Source: an uncultured Bacteroidales bacterium
Lineage (GTDB): Bacteria; Bacteroidota; Bacteroidia; Bacteroidales; P3
Assembly (NCBI GenBank): GCA_900319865.1
Contig: ONQD01000018.1
Location: 1-48,872, forward strand
Length of the DNA stretch: 48,872 bases
Reading direction: 5' to 3'
Part shown: positions 16,265-25,359 of the stretch, in pieces
How positions within the stretch are numbered: position 1 is the stretch's first letter
Layout: every line of letters starts with the position of its first letter
Notes under the pieces: generated by a model
Seen by the model: only the letters and a program-made list of their open reading frames with translations
Told to the model about the DNA's origin: nothing
The model's database searches: none
Position numbers and translations under genes: made by a program

Positions 16265-17884
16265 ATGACGAATAATAAGAAAACAACCTACTCGCTTGGA
16301 ATTGTGCTGCTGGCTGCTGTACTGGGTGTGCTGGTGGGACTGATGTTCGGCCCCAAATTGAGTTGGGACAATAGGGACAGCTTTTATGACTTCACCAATA
16401 GCTCTCCCATCGACCAGATGATGACTTTGGTGGAGAATACCTATGTGGATTCTATTGACCGCGACTCGCTTACGACTATGGCCATGAGTTCTTTGCTCTC
16501 CTCACTCGACCCCCACAGCACTTTCCTGCCTCCCAAATCGTTCGAGGAAGAGCGGGAGATGATGACAGGCAGTTTTGAAGGCATAGGTATCAATCTGTTG
16601 TATCTCAACGATACTGTATTTATTTCGAATGTGCATGCAGGGGGTCCCGCCCACAAAGCGGGTGTACATGCCGGCGACCGTATCATCTATGTCGACACCA
16701 CCAAGGTGTCGGGTGTGGGCATTGCCAGCGTTTCGGGCGATGTGGTGAGTCTGATACGCGGACCCCGTCACAGCAAGGTGACCCTGAAAGTGAATCGTGA
16801 CGGTTCAAACAAACTGATTCCCATTAAGGTGAGCCGGGATGTGATTATGCATCCCTCCATTCCCGCAGCTGTCATGCTCAACAAACAGACCGGTTATATA
16901 CGTATTTCGCACTTTTCCGAGACTACAGCCAACGAATTCCACTCCTCATTGCTTCAACTGCTAAATGAGGGTATGCAGCATTTGGTGCTGGATTTACGTG
17001 GCAATTCGGGCGGAGTTCTGGAGAGTTCCATTTATGTTGTCAACGAGTTGCTGCCCCAAGGCGATCTGATTGTCTATACACAGGGTGCGCACCATCGCCG
17101 CAAAAACGTCAAGGCCACTTCTGGCGGTTTGTTTGAAACCGGGAAACTAACCGTGATGATAGACGAATATTCCGCCAGTGCCAGCGAGGTAGTAGCCGGT
17201 GCCATACAGGACAACGACCGTGGTCTAATCATGGGTCGGCGTAGCTTCGGTAAAGGTTTGGTGCAACAACAGTTTGAACTCTCCAACGGTGGAGCCATGC
17301 TTTTGACCATTGCCCGCTATTACTCGCCTTCCGGCCGCTGTATCCAGCGTCCCTACGACAAAGGAACCGATGCATACTATACGGATTATCTCAACCGCCT
17401 TCTGAATGATTATGCTTCGGCCGACTCACTGCTCAGCGCCCCCGGCGACACGACCCAGGTTTTTTATACCAAGAAAGGGCGTAAAGTGTATGGAGGTGGC
17501 GGCATACAGCCCGATGTCTTCCTATCCTACCTTATTGACACACATTTTGTTTATTGGAACAGACTTATATCGAAGAATGTGATGGAGGAGGTTTTGTTCG
17601 ACGAGCTTTACCATCACTATAATGACTTGAAAAAAAGGTTCCCCACTGTGGAAGCTTTTGAGAAAGGGTATAAGGTGAGCGACGCCACGTGGCAACGGGT
17701 GCTGACATTGGGCGAGAAGAAAGGTGTGCCCCGCAATAATGCAAGTATAGCAAAATACGACAGCACGATGCGCAACAGGTACAAGGCTTTGATGGCTCAG
17801 TCTTTGTTTGACGATAATGCATTCTACAAGGTCAATCTGCCCTATGACCAAGAGTTGCAGAAGGCATTGCAAAGAAGTAAATGA
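16265..17884 (+). CDS. S41-family C-terminal processing peptidase
   Basis: 539 residues. An N-terminal hydrophobic segment (about 11-28, LGIVLLAAVLGVLVGLMFG) serves as signal or anchor, so the enzyme works in the periplasm. A PDZ domain covers about 100-190 (FEGIGINLLYLNDTVFISNV). The Ser/Lys dyad is clear: a SASASE motif at 303-308 and Lys330 in RRSFGKGLVQ. Such proteases trim or degrade periplasmic proteins from the C-terminus. A long C-terminal extension (about 400-539) follows the catalytic core, as in other Bacteroidota members. It is probably co-transcribed with the NUDIX gene and with the thioredoxin gene 21 bp downstream. Confidence 0.93.
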   Translation: MTNNKKTTYSLGIVLLAAVLGVLVGLMFGPKLSWDNRDSFYDFTNSSPIDQMMTLVENTYVDSIDRDSLTTMAMSSLLSSLDPHSTFLPPKSFEEEREMMTGSFEGIGINLLYLNDTVFISNVHAGGPAHKAGVHAGDRIIYVDTTKVSGVGIASVSGDVVSLIRGPRHSKVTLKVNRDGSNKLIPIKVSRDVIMHPSIPAAVMLNKQTGYIRISHFSETTANEFHSSLLQLLNEGMQHLVLDLRGNSGGVLESSIYVVNELLPQGDLIVYTQGAHHRRKNVKATSGGLFETGKLTVMIDEYSASASEVVAGAIQDNDRGLIMGRRSFGKGLVQQQFELSNGGAMLLTIARYYSPSGRCIQRPYDKGTDAYYTDYLNRLLNDYASADSLLSAPGDTTQVFYTKKGRKVYGGGGIQPDVFLSYLIDTHFVYWNRLISKNVMEEVLFDELYHHYNDLKKRFPTVEAFEKGYKVSDATWQRVLTLGEKKGVPRNNASIAKYDSTMRNRYKALMAQSLFDDNAFYKVNLPYDQELQKALQRSK

Positions 17885-17905
17885 TAGAAGAAAGGAGTTG
17901 ACAAT

Positions 17906-18955
17906 ATGAAGAAGTTTTTAGTTTTAGTGGTCTTATGTGTAGCGGCTTTGTGTGGATTGCATGCACAACGGTGTACATTCAGCGGCACTTTCAGCGATTT
18001 TCCTGAGGGTTTTCAGACAGTGCTTCTTAAAGTGAATAACAATAAGATGGAGTTGGTGGACACGTTGAAGTTGGACAAGAAAGGTCATTTTAAAATTACG
18101 CTTACGCATAAAGAGCCCACCCTGTATGTAATTCCTATGCCCGACCGTGAGAGTGGTGTGTGCCACTTGATGTTGGAGCCAGATAGCAAGGTGACGGTGG
18201 ACATTCAGTATCTGCCAGCCATGAAAATGTTTAGGATAACCAATTGTAAAGGCTCGGAGAATGTGGCACTATATAAGAGTTTCAATGACATCCTGCTGAA
18301 TGCCAATACTCCAGAAGAACAGGTGAAGGTGCCCGATTTGGTGGAACAGTTGCTTCGGGAGAATAAGAATACTTTGATGAGTGCATTCTTGGTCACCTTT
18401 TTCGAACAGAACTTCGACAGCTATGCTTCGCTTTATTCCGATGTGCGCGATGCATTGGTGACAAAGTATCCCAACGACAGTTTTGTCAATCATCTGAACG
18501 AACGTTTGCGCGGATTGCTGTTGCCCGGAATGATGGCACCGGAGATTGAGATGAGTGATCCCGACGGGGTGACCCGCAGGTTGTCTGATTTGAGGGGACA
18601 GGTGGTGTTGATTGACTTTTGGGCTTCGTGGTGCGGGCCTTGTAGAAGAGAAAATCCCAATGTGGTGCGTGTGTATAAGAAGTTTCACGACAAGGGATTC
18701 GAGATTTTTAGCGTTTCGCTGGACAACACCCGCAGTGCATGGACCGCTGCCATAAAAAAGGATGGTTTGGTTTGGCCTAACCATGTGAGCGATTTGACTG
18801 GATGGACTTCGTCGGGTGGCAAGACTTATGGCATCACTTCAGTGCCGGCCACTGTGCTGGTGGACCGCGAAGGGAAAATTGTGGCACGCAATTTGCGAGG
18901 CGGTGATTTGGAGCGCGCCTTGGACCAACTTTTCCAAGGGGAAACCGAAAAGTAG
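17906..18955 (+). CDS. TlpA-like thioredoxin with DUF4369-type N-terminal domain
   Basis: 349 residues. A signal peptide ends near CGLHAQ. The N-terminal beta-sandwich (about 22-120) has the DUF4369 pattern. The C-terminal thioredoxin fold carries IDFWASWCGPCRRENPN with the redox pair Cys243/Cys246 and the cis-proline stretch ITSVPATVLVD. It acts in the periplasm, probably reducing disulfides in cytochrome maturation or in other exported proteins. In Bacteroidota such fusions are numerous and their individual partners mostly unknown. Confidence 0.9.
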   Translation: MKKFLVLVVLCVAALCGLHAQRCTFSGTFSDFPEGFQTVLLKVNNNKMELVDTLKLDKKGHFKITLTHKEPTLYVIPMPDRESGVCHLMLEPDSKVTVDIQYLPAMKMFRITNCKGSENVALYKSFNDILLNANTPEEQVKVPDLVEQLLRENKNTLMSAFLVTFFEQNFDSYASLYSDVRDALVTKYPNDSFVNHLNERLRGLLLPGMMAPEIEMSDPDGVTRRLSDLRGQVVLIDFWASWCGPCRRENPNVVRVYKKFHDKGFEIFSVSLDNTRSAWTAAIKKDGLVWPNHVSDLTGWTSSGGKTYGITSVPATVLVDREGKIVARNLRGGDLERALDQLFQGETEK

Positions 18956-18991
18956 ATTAATTCAGATAGTACTGAGAAATAGATAACGGAT

Positions 18992-20056
18992 ATGATTACT
19001 TCTACAATGATAGAAATGGCGTTGAGCCATGTGAATGACCCCGACTTGGGCCGCAGCCTTATTGAGTTGGGAATGATAGAGAATATAGCCATCGACGGCA
19101 AAAAGGTGTCGTTCGATTTGGTGCTGACTACTCCGGCTTGTCCGATGAAGAAACGTATGAGCGACGATTGCGTCAATGCTATACACGAATATGTGGACCG
19201 CGAGGCCGAGGTGACGGTGAACCTGACATCGCGTCAGGTGGAACAGCCCGACCCTCACTCTTTGATGCCCGGTGTGAAGAAAGTGATAGTGGTTGCCTCC
19301 GGTAAAGGAGGTGTGGGCAAGAGCACGGTGGCTGTCAATTTGGCTGTATCGCTGGCCAAGACCGGTGCATCGGTAGGATTGATGGATGCTGATATCTATG
19401 GCCCGTCCATTCCTATCATGTTCAATCTGGGACAAGAAGATGTGATAGGTGAAAATCACGACGGCAAGACTTATATGCTACCCATTGAGAGATATGGGAT
19501 TAAGCTGATGTCGATAGGTTTTTTGGTTGATCCCGACAAAGCGTTGGCTTGGCGCGGACCTATGGCATCGGGTGCTTTGAAGCAGTTGGCAACAGAGACT
19601 TGGTGGGGCGATATAGACTATTTGGTAGTGGATATGCCTCCGGGAACGGGTGATGTACAATTGACGTTGGCTCAGACTTTGCCGGTGACGGGAGCCATTA
19701 TTGTGAGTACTCCCCAACAGGTGGCTTTGGCCGACGTGGTGAGAGGTGTTGAGTTGTTCCGCAATCCCGCTTTGAACATCCCGGTGCTGGGTTTTGTTGA
19801 GAATATGGCCTATTTTACCCCTGCAGAATTGCCGGACAACAAGTATTACATCTTCGGTAAGGAGGGCTGCAAGAAGCTGGCAGCTGAGATGAATATGCCA
19901 TTACTGGGCGAAATCCCGTTGGTGCAATGTATTGCCGAAAGTGGCGATAGCGGTAAGCCGGTATCGCTGTGGTCGGATACTGAGACCCCGGAGAGCAAGG
20001 CCTTTATGGAACTTGCCGAAAACACTATCAGAGAATTGTGCAAAATTGAAAAATGA
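18992..20056 (+). CDS. mrp: Mrp/NBP35-type ATPase (iron-sulfur cluster carrier)
   Basis: 354 residues. An N-terminal DUF59/MIP18-like domain (about 1-95, with VLTTPACPMKKRMSDDC) precedes the P-loop ATPase with VASGKGGVGKSTVAVNLA and MDADIYGPSIP. The family carries Fe-S clusters to target proteins. The C-terminal CxxC that bridges the cluster in E. coli Mrp is absent: the region reads ENMAYFTPAELPDNKYYIFG. The Cys-containing DUF59 part and Cys in GKEGCKK remain. This gene lies 19 bp before an Nfu-type gene, which fits a shared Fe-S role. Confidence 0.93.
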   Translation: MITSTMIEMALSHVNDPDLGRSLIELGMIENIAIDGKKVSFDLVLTTPACPMKKRMSDDCVNAIHEYVDREAEVTVNLTSRQVEQPDPHSLMPGVKKVIVVASGKGGVGKSTVAVNLAVSLAKTGASVGLMDADIYGPSIPIMFNLGQEDVIGENHDGKTYMLPIERYGIKLMSIGFLVDPDKALAWRGPMASGALKQLATETWWGDIDYLVVDMPPGTGDVQLTLAQTLPVTGAIIVSTPQQVALADVVRGVELFRNPALNIPVLGFVENMAYFTPAELPDNKYYIFGKEGCKKLAAEMNMPLLGEIPLVQCIAESGDSGKPVSLWSDTETPESKAFMELAENTIRELCKIEK

Positions 20057-20075
20057 TATCTAAAAACGATAGATT

Positions 20076-20321
20076 ATGACAGACCAAGAGAAAAGCATTG
20101 TAGAGGTAAAAGTGAAGAACGCTCTTGAGCAGATACGCCCTTATTTGCAGCAGGATGGTGGTGATGTGGAGTATGTGGATATGACCAACGAGGGTGTGGT
20201 GATGGTGCGACTCCAAGGCCATTGCGGTACTTGTCCGCATGCTTTGCAGACCCTGAAACAGGGGATTGAGACAGCCGTGAAACGCGTTATTCCCGAGGTG
20301 AAGTCGGTTGAGCGTGTGTGA
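20076..20321 (+). CDS. NifU C-terminal-domain (Nfu-type) Fe-S scaffold
   Basis: 81 residues, a stand-alone Nfu domain. It has the conserved start IRPYLQQDGGDVEYVDM and the cluster-binding CGTCPHAL (CxxC). Nfu proteins bind a 4Fe-4S cluster between two subunits and pass it to apoproteins. The gene directly follows the Mrp gene, so the two very likely act in the same delivery step. The 132 bp after it contain a GTGTGGC/GCCACAC hairpin without a T-run. Confidence 0.92.
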   Translation: MTDQEKSIVEVKVKNALEQIRPYLQQDGGDVEYVDMTNEGVVMVRLQGHCGTCPHALQTLKQGIETAVKRVIPEVKSVERV

Positions 20322-20453
20322 TCTGTGTGGGATAATCTCGCCGAGGTACTAACCAAGAGACCGCCCCGGTGGGAAATGAGGCAGTTGATAGAGAAAAAAG
20401 GTGTGGCTGGGAAATGGCCACACATTCGGTGATATGTCAATACAGAACTAACT

Positions 20454-20993
20454 ATGATATATACTAAGACAGGAGACAAGGGAAGTACTTCGCTAGTGGG
20501 TGGCACACGTGTTTCGAAATGCCATCCCCGGGTGGAGGCTTATGGTACCGTGGACGAACTGAATGCCCATGTGGGTTTGTTGGCCGAGATGATACGCCAA
20601 ACTGATGCTGAACAGTATGATATATTGAAGAAGGTACAGCGCAATTTGTTTATAGTCCAGACACTGCTGGCCACCGAGGCGGACGCTAAGTTTGAGCTGC
20701 CACAATTGCCCGACGATGTGGTGCAGGATATGGAGCATCAGATAGATGCTGTTCAAGCTATGGTGCCTCCATTCCGCAGTTTTGTAATTCCCGGTGGCAA
20801 TGCTGCATCGGCACAATGCCATGTGGCAAGAACTGTGTGCCGTCGGGCGGAACGCCGCATTGTTCAGCTGGCAGAGACCGAGAAAGTGGATGCAAAGTTG
20901 CTGTGCTATGTGAACCGCCTATCCGACTACCTTTTTGTTCTTTCCAGGCATTTGGTGGTATCGCGGGGAGATGAGGAATCGCTCTACAAGTAA
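20454..20993 (+). CDS. Cob(I)alamin adenosyltransferase, PduO type
   Basis: 179 residues. The N-terminal MIYTKTGDKGSTSLVGGTRV is the ATP-binding signature of PduO-type ATRs. The four-helix bundle includes IPGGNAASAQCHVARTVCRR, with the Arg residues typical of the family. It transfers the adenosyl group from ATP to cob(I)alamin to make coenzyme B12. No B12 riboswitch or other cobalamin gene is nearby, so cofactor use must be elsewhere in the genome. Confidence 0.93.
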   Translation: MIYTKTGDKGSTSLVGGTRVSKCHPRVEAYGTVDELNAHVGLLAEMIRQTDAEQYDILKKVQRNLFIVQTLLATEADAKFELPQLPDDVVQDMEHQIDAVQAMVPPFRSFVIPGGNAASAQCHVARTVCRRAERRIVQLAETEKVDAKLLCYVNRLSDYLFVLSRHLVVSRGDEESLYK

Positions 20994-21062
20994 GGTCTCA
21001 ATTTGTTCAGGATGAGGATGATGAATGTGGGACTGGATGTGTTAAGTATGTTTATAGAAAAA

Positions 21063-21097
21063 TATATTTGCAAGTATAGAAAAAAAGTGTACTTTTG
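21063..21097 (+). promoter_or_regulatory. Two candidate -7 boxes upstream of the DUF2795 gene
   Basis: TATATTTG (21063-21070) and TACTTTTG (21090-21097) both fit the consensus. The second has the better A-rich upstream and gives a leader of about 95 nt. Confidence 0.55.
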
Positions 21098-21196
21098 CAA
21101 AAAATATCAGTGGCAATAGCGCTCTGAAAACATCGGTAACATAGTTAAATATACTCTATTACGATAGAGTTAATAGAGATGCAAAAGAGATAAAAT

Positions 21197-21418
21197 ATGT
21201 ATTGGACATTAGAATTGGCAACAAAGTTGGAGGATGCTCCCTGGCCTGCAACAAAAGATGAGTTGATAGATTATGCACAGCGTACAGGAGCACCGATGGA
21301 GGTGATAGAGAATCTTATGGAGATTGAGGATGAGGGAGACCCGTATGACAGCATTGAAGATCTGTGGCCAGACTATCCCACAAAAGAAGACTTTTTTTTC
21401 CAAGAGGACGAATACTAA
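21197..21418 (+). CDS. DUF2795 domain protein
   Basis: 73 residues, acidic. MYWTLELATKLEDAPWPATK, then DELIDYAQRTGAP and VIENLMEIEDEGD, is the DUF2795 pattern common in Bacteroidota. The function is unknown. It is 15 bp from the DUF2520 gene and probably co-transcribed with it and the tatD-like gene. Confidence 0.85.
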   Translation: MYWTLELATKLEDAPWPATKDELIDYAQRTGAPMEVIENLMEIEDEGDPYDSIEDLWPDYPTKEDFFFQEDEY

Positions 21419-21433
21419 TACTACTACATTACT

Positions 21434-22201
21434 ATGAGAGTTTCCTTTATTGGCTCAGGCAATGTGGCTACTCATCTTGCCTTAGCCTTGTTTAACCGTG
21501 GGCATGTTATAGACCAGATTTGGTCCCGCGACATTGAACATGCCAAATTACTTGCCAACAGGGTGGAAGCCCATCCCATAGATGATTTGGGACAGTTGTA
21601 TGGCAATGCAAACATTTACATTATTGCGGTGTCAGACGATGCCATTGAGGACGTGGCAAGGCAGTTGCATATGCAAAATGCTATTGTGATGCACACTTCA
21701 GGTGCCACGCCTATGGATGTTCTTTCTACTACCAGCAAACGCTACGGGGTGCTATGGTCTCCCCAGACTTTTGTACGCGATGTGGCATTGGATTATTCCG
21801 AGCTGCCTTTCTGCATAGAGGGTAATACTCTTGATACGGAAAATTCTATTGCAGAGTTTATCGGCATGATATCGAACCATATTTTCCGTACCGACTTCCA
21901 ACAACGCCAGTACCTTCATCTCTCAGCTGTTTTTGTTAACAATTTCACAGATGGTCTCTATGCCGTGGCTCAGCGTATCTGCCGTGAGCATGATGTGCCT
22001 TTCGAGATATTGAATCCGTTGGCTGTTACCACTGCTAAAAAATTGCAGTGGGGCGATGTGCGCTATCAAATAACCGGTCCAGCCACACGCAACGACAAAA
22101 AAACTCTGAGCGCTCACCGTCACTTGCTCGAAGACGATCCAGAGGCGTTGGAGCTCTACAATCGTATGACCAATCTCCTTCTTGAGGTTAAGAATGGTTG
22201 A
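21434..22201 (+). CDS. Rossmann-like / DUF2520 oxidoreductase-family protein
   Basis: 255 residues. The N-terminal NAD(P)-binding fold starts MRVSFIGSGNVATHLALALF (GxGNVA). The C-terminal helical part (about 130-255, with HLSAVFVNNFTDGLYAVA and GPATRNDKKT) is DUF2520. It resembles pyrroline-5-carboxylate reductase and F420-dependent reductases in layout, but the substrate is unknown. It overlaps the following tatD-like gene by 8 bp, showing translational coupling. Confidence 0.88.
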   Translation: MRVSFIGSGNVATHLALALFNRGHVIDQIWSRDIEHAKLLANRVEAHPIDDLGQLYGNANIYIIAVSDDAIEDVARQLHMQNAIVMHTSGATPMDVLSTTSKRYGVLWSPQTFVRDVALDYSELPFCIEGNTLDTENSIAEFIGMISNHIFRTDFQQRQYLHLSAVFVNNFTDGLYAVAQRICREHDVPFEILNPLAVTTAKKLQWGDVRYQITGPATRNDKKTLSAHRHLLEDDPEALELYNRMTNLLLEVKNG

Positions 22202-22967
22202 TACGCATTGCCATCTTTATGATGAAGCATTCGACACCGACCGTGACGAGGCTGTTGAAAGGGCTGTCACGGCCGGTGTCGATACGCTATTACTTCCAGC
22301 CATTGACAGCAATAGTCACAGCAGGCAGGAGGCTTTGGCATCTGCCTATCCTGACGTTTTCTTTCAAATGATGGGTTTGCATCCCACTTCGGTGGACGAT
22401 GCTTTTGAAAAAGAGCTGGCTATCGTACAGCAAAAATTGTTTGCTGTGGATAGTCCAGTGCGTTATGTGGCTGTTGGAGAGATCGGTCTTGATCTTTATT
22501 GGGACCGTACCTATTTTGAACAGCAACGAGAGGTGTTGCGCCGTCAGATGGAGTGGGCAAGTCAGTTGTCGTTGCCTGTGTGTTTGCATGTGCGGAAAGC
22601 TTATAACGAGCTTTTCGGCTTGTTGCGTGACCTCAACCAGAGACGATACAGCGGTGTAATGCATTGTTTTGGAGGAAGCGTACAGGAGGCGTTGCGTGCA
22701 GTCGAAATGGGCTTCCACATTGGCATAGGTGGTGTGGTGACATTCAAGAATGCCACCCTTGCCCAGGTGGCCGCCGCAGTGCCATTAGAAAGTATTCTGC
22801 TTGAAACCGATGCTCCATACCTGGCTCCTGTGCCCTATAGAGGTAAGCGGAATGAAAGTGCATACATCCCTGTCATAGCCCAAAAGATAGCTGAGCTTCG
22901 AGGGGTGAGTGTCGACGAAGTGGCACAAGTCACCACCCAATCAGCCCAAGTGCTTTTTGGATTATAG
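22194..22967 (+). CDS. tatD: TatD-family metal-dependent DNase
   Basis: 257 residues when started at MVDTHCHLYDEAFD (22194). An ATG four codons upstream is less like the family, whose proteins begin close to the metal-binding HxH. Metal ligands are visible: THCHL, GEIGLD, VCLHVRKA, VMHCFGG and ETDAPYLAP. It is a TIM-barrel 3'-5' nuclease acting in DNA repair or RNA quality control. Confidence 0.92.
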   Translation: MVDTHCHLYDEAFDTDRDEAVERAVTAGVDTLLLPAIDSNSHSRQEALASAYPDVFFQMMGLHPTSVDDAFEKELAIVQQKLFAVDSPVRYVAVGEIGLDLYWDRTYFEQQREVLRRQMEWASQLSLPVCLHVRKAYNELFGLLRDLNQRRYSGVMHCFGGSVQEALRAVEMGFHIGIGGVVTFKNATLAQVAAAVPLESILLETDAPYLAPVPYRGKRNESAYIPVIAQKIAELRGVSVDEVAQVTTQSAQVLFGL

Positions 22968-23496
22968 TTGGGATAAAAGAATCTGGCACATAGTATTGTA
23001 CACGCCATTAATTATACTGAATGCCAAGCTGTTTCATGTATCGTTGCCTCTGAATCCGCGAGCAGGAGTGCACACCGACACGCTACGAAGGCGGAATAGT
23101 AATCTTCTGAGAAAAATCCAGCTTTGCTTCCTGTCCACTTTCAAATCACTCTTTTTTACAGGCATTCTTCACTGCTGTGGTAAATAGAAGGTTTCTAAGG
23201 GGTCAATAGGAACTTAAGAGTTAGCGAACCTGGAATGGAGTGTGTTTTCCTGAAATCGTCCTAATGACCGATGTGGGTTTATTGGGATGATGGTGTAGTG
23301 TTGCTGGTGTTTTTGTATTGTGTTTCAGTGGATTGTGTGGCTTATGAGACAGAGGCTGAAATTAATTTTGAGGTTAGTGTTAAAAAAGACGAATATCTTA
23401 ATTATTTTTTGTATCTTTGTAAATTAGTGGGAGAAGGTTTTGTTCCCATCATATTATTGTTATACAAAAAGATATACAAAATAGTTTACATTTATT
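22968..23496. other. 529-bp non-coding leader region
   Basis: I see no convincing gene. An 80-codon plus-strand ORF (23271-23513) runs through the promoter of the next gene and has no family features. The region holds one copy of a dispersed 16-mer (23074-23089) and the promoter at 23412-23419. A short GGGA/TCCC hairpin lies in the leader at about 23428-23449. Confidence 0.5.
23412..23419 (+). promoter_or_regulatory. Promoter -7 box of the OadA/PycB-like gene
   Basis: TATCTTTG preceded by a T-run, 78 bp before the ATG at 23497. Confidence 0.7.
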
Positions 23497-25284
23497 ATGG
23501 CAAGAGAAATTAAGTTTAGTTTGGTTTATCGCGACATGTGGCAGTCATCGGGCAAGTATCAGCCGCGTATGGATCAGTTAGTTCAGGTGGCACCTGCAAT
23601 TGTTGAGATGGGTTGTTTCGACCGTGTGGAGACCAATGGTGGTGCCTTCGAGCAGGTGAACCTTATGTACGGTGAAAACCCCAACAAGTCGGTACGCGCT
23701 TGGACAAAAGAGTTTAACAAGGCTGGCATTCAGACCCATATGCTTGAGCGTGCGTTGAATGGCTTGCGCATGTATGGTGTCCCCAAGGATGTGCGTCAAC
23801 TAATGCCCAAAGTGAAGAAAGCCCAGGGTGTGGACATTATGCGTTCGTTTTGCGGTTTGAATGACCACCGCAACCTCGAACTCTCCATTAAATATGCCAA
23901 AGAGGCCGGTATGATTAGCCAGGCTGCACTTAGCATAACCTATTCGCCCATCCATACGGTGGATTATTATATGGGTATTGTCGACAAGATGGTTGAGTAT
24001 GGTGCCGATGAGATCGCATTGAAAGACATGGCAGGTATCGGCCGCCCCACTATGTTGGGCAAATTGGTGTATGAAATCAAGAAGAAATACCCCCATATTA
24101 TAGTGCAGTATCATGGACATTCGGGTCCAGGTTTTGCAATGGCCTCTGTGCTCGAGGTGGCCCGTGCGGGCGCTGATATCATTGATACCGCCATGGAACC
24201 CCTCGCATGGGGTATGGTTCATCCCGGCATCATCGCTGTTCAGGCTATGCTCAAGGAGGACGGTTTCCTGGTAAAGGATATCAATATGAAGGCTTATATG
24301 GAAACCAGAGCTCTTACCCAGTCATTCCTCGACGATTTTCTTGGCCTCTATGTTAACCCCGCCAACCGTATATGCACTTCTATGCTGGTGGGTTGTGGAT
24401 TGCCTGGCGGCATGATGGGTAGCATGATGAGCGACCTGAAAGGTGTGCATCATGCCATCAACTTGGCACTGCGCAAGAATGGTAAACCTGAGGTGACTTT
24501 CGATGAACTCACTGTTCAGCTATTCCAAGAAGTGGCCTACATATGGCCCATGCTGGGCTATCCTCCATTGGTGACCCCCTTCAGCCAGTACACCAAGAAC
24601 ATTGCTTTGATGAATATCATGTCGTTGGCCCAGGGCAAGCCCCGTTTCTGCCAAATTGACAAGGATAGCTGGAATATGATTCTTGGCCGTGCCGGTAAGT
24701 TGCCCGGACCTTTGGCTCCAGAGATTATAGAGCTTGCCAAGAAGAATAATTTGGAGTTCTATACAGGCAATCCGCAGGATGCCTATCCCGATGCCCTGCC
24801 TGAGTATATCAAAGAGATGGAGGAGAATGGCTGGGACCGTGGGGAGGATGATGAAGAACTCTTCGAATTGGCAATGCACGACCGTCAATATCGCGACTAT
24901 AAGTCTGGACTTGCCAAGGAGCGTTTCGAGAAAGAAGTGGCTCAGCTTCGTGCCGAGAAGAACATTGCAAAGGCTCCCGCTTCAAGTAGTGCGCCCTCAT
25001 CCTCTGCTGTAACACTTACCCCCAACTATATCACCGAGAAACATGCCAATGCTATTCCCGTTGTGGCTAGCGTCAGCGGGCAGTTGTTATGGGAACTCGA
25101 TTTCAACTCGTCGGTTCCTCCTGCTCCTGGTCGGGAATACAAGGAAGGCGATACTTTCTGCATCATCCAGGCCAGCTATGCCCTCGAGAATGTGTTGGTT
25201 AATAAGTCCGGCCGCCTTATTGACACTTGCGTCAAGCAGGGTCAGATGGTCAAGAAAGGCGACATTCTGGGTTGGATAGAATAA
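23497..25284 (+). CDS. Carboxyltransferase of the OadA/PycB family lacking the biotin-accepting lysine
   Basis: 595 residues. The N-terminal TIM barrel is a pyruvate/oxaloacetate carboxyltransferase, with YRDMWQSSGKYQPRMD, a metal-binding YHGHSGPG and IALKDMAGIG. The post-barrel conserved region follows (about 300-480). In typical OadA or PycB the last 70 residues form a biotinyl domain with AMKM. Here the matching place reads GDTFCIIQASYALENVLVNK, so the acceptor Lys is absent, although the flanking SGRLIDTCVKQGQMVKKGDI keeps the fold. It may use biotin carried by another protein or bind a partner differently. No OadB/OadG or biotin carboxylase gene is adjacent. A strong terminator follows. 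Confidence 0.85.
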   Translation: MAREIKFSLVYRDMWQSSGKYQPRMDQLVQVAPAIVEMGCFDRVETNGGAFEQVNLMYGENPNKSVRAWTKEFNKAGIQTHMLERALNGLRMYGVPKDVRQLMPKVKKAQGVDIMRSFCGLNDHRNLELSIKYAKEAGMISQAALSITYSPIHTVDYYMGIVDKMVEYGADEIALKDMAGIGRPTMLGKLVYEIKKKYPHIIVQYHGHSGPGFAMASVLEVARAGADIIDTAMEPLAWGMVHPGIIAVQAMLKEDGFLVKDINMKAYMETRALTQSFLDDFLGLYVNPANRICTSMLVGCGLPGGMMGSMMSDLKGVHHAINLALRKNGKPEVTFDELTVQLFQEVAYIWPMLGYPPLVTPFSQYTKNIALMNIMSLAQGKPRFCQIDKDSWNMILGRAGKLPGPLAPEIIELAKKNNLEFYTGNPQDAYPDALPEYIKEMEENGWDRGEDDEELFELAMHDRQYRDYKSGLAKERFEKEVAQLRAEKNIAKAPASSSAPSSSAVTLTPNYITEKHANAIPVVASVSGQLLWELDFNSSVPPAPGREYKEGDTFCIIQASYALENVLVNKSGRLIDTCVKQGQMVKKGDILGWIE

Positions 25285-25302
25285 CGGATTTGTTGATACA
25301 TC

Positions 25303-25338
25303 AATGGTGCCCTTCTCTTAACGGAGAGGGGCACCATT
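25303..25338. terminator. Bidirectional rho-independent terminator
   Basis: A 15-bp stem AATGGTGCCCTTCTC/GAGAGGGGCACCATT (one wobble pair) closes a TTAACG loop between two convergent genes. It probably serves both. Confidence 0.85.
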
Positions 25339-25359
25339 TCCATCATGTGGGTCTGCCAT

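Noticed and set aside
20994-21196. B12 riboswitch near the adenosyltransferase gene
   Set aside because: Neither the region before nor after the gene shows the B12-box or a large conserved fold.
23271-23513. 80-residue plus-strand ORF before the OadA-like gene
   Set aside because: It spans the promoter and leader of that gene, has no family features and overlaps the real start.
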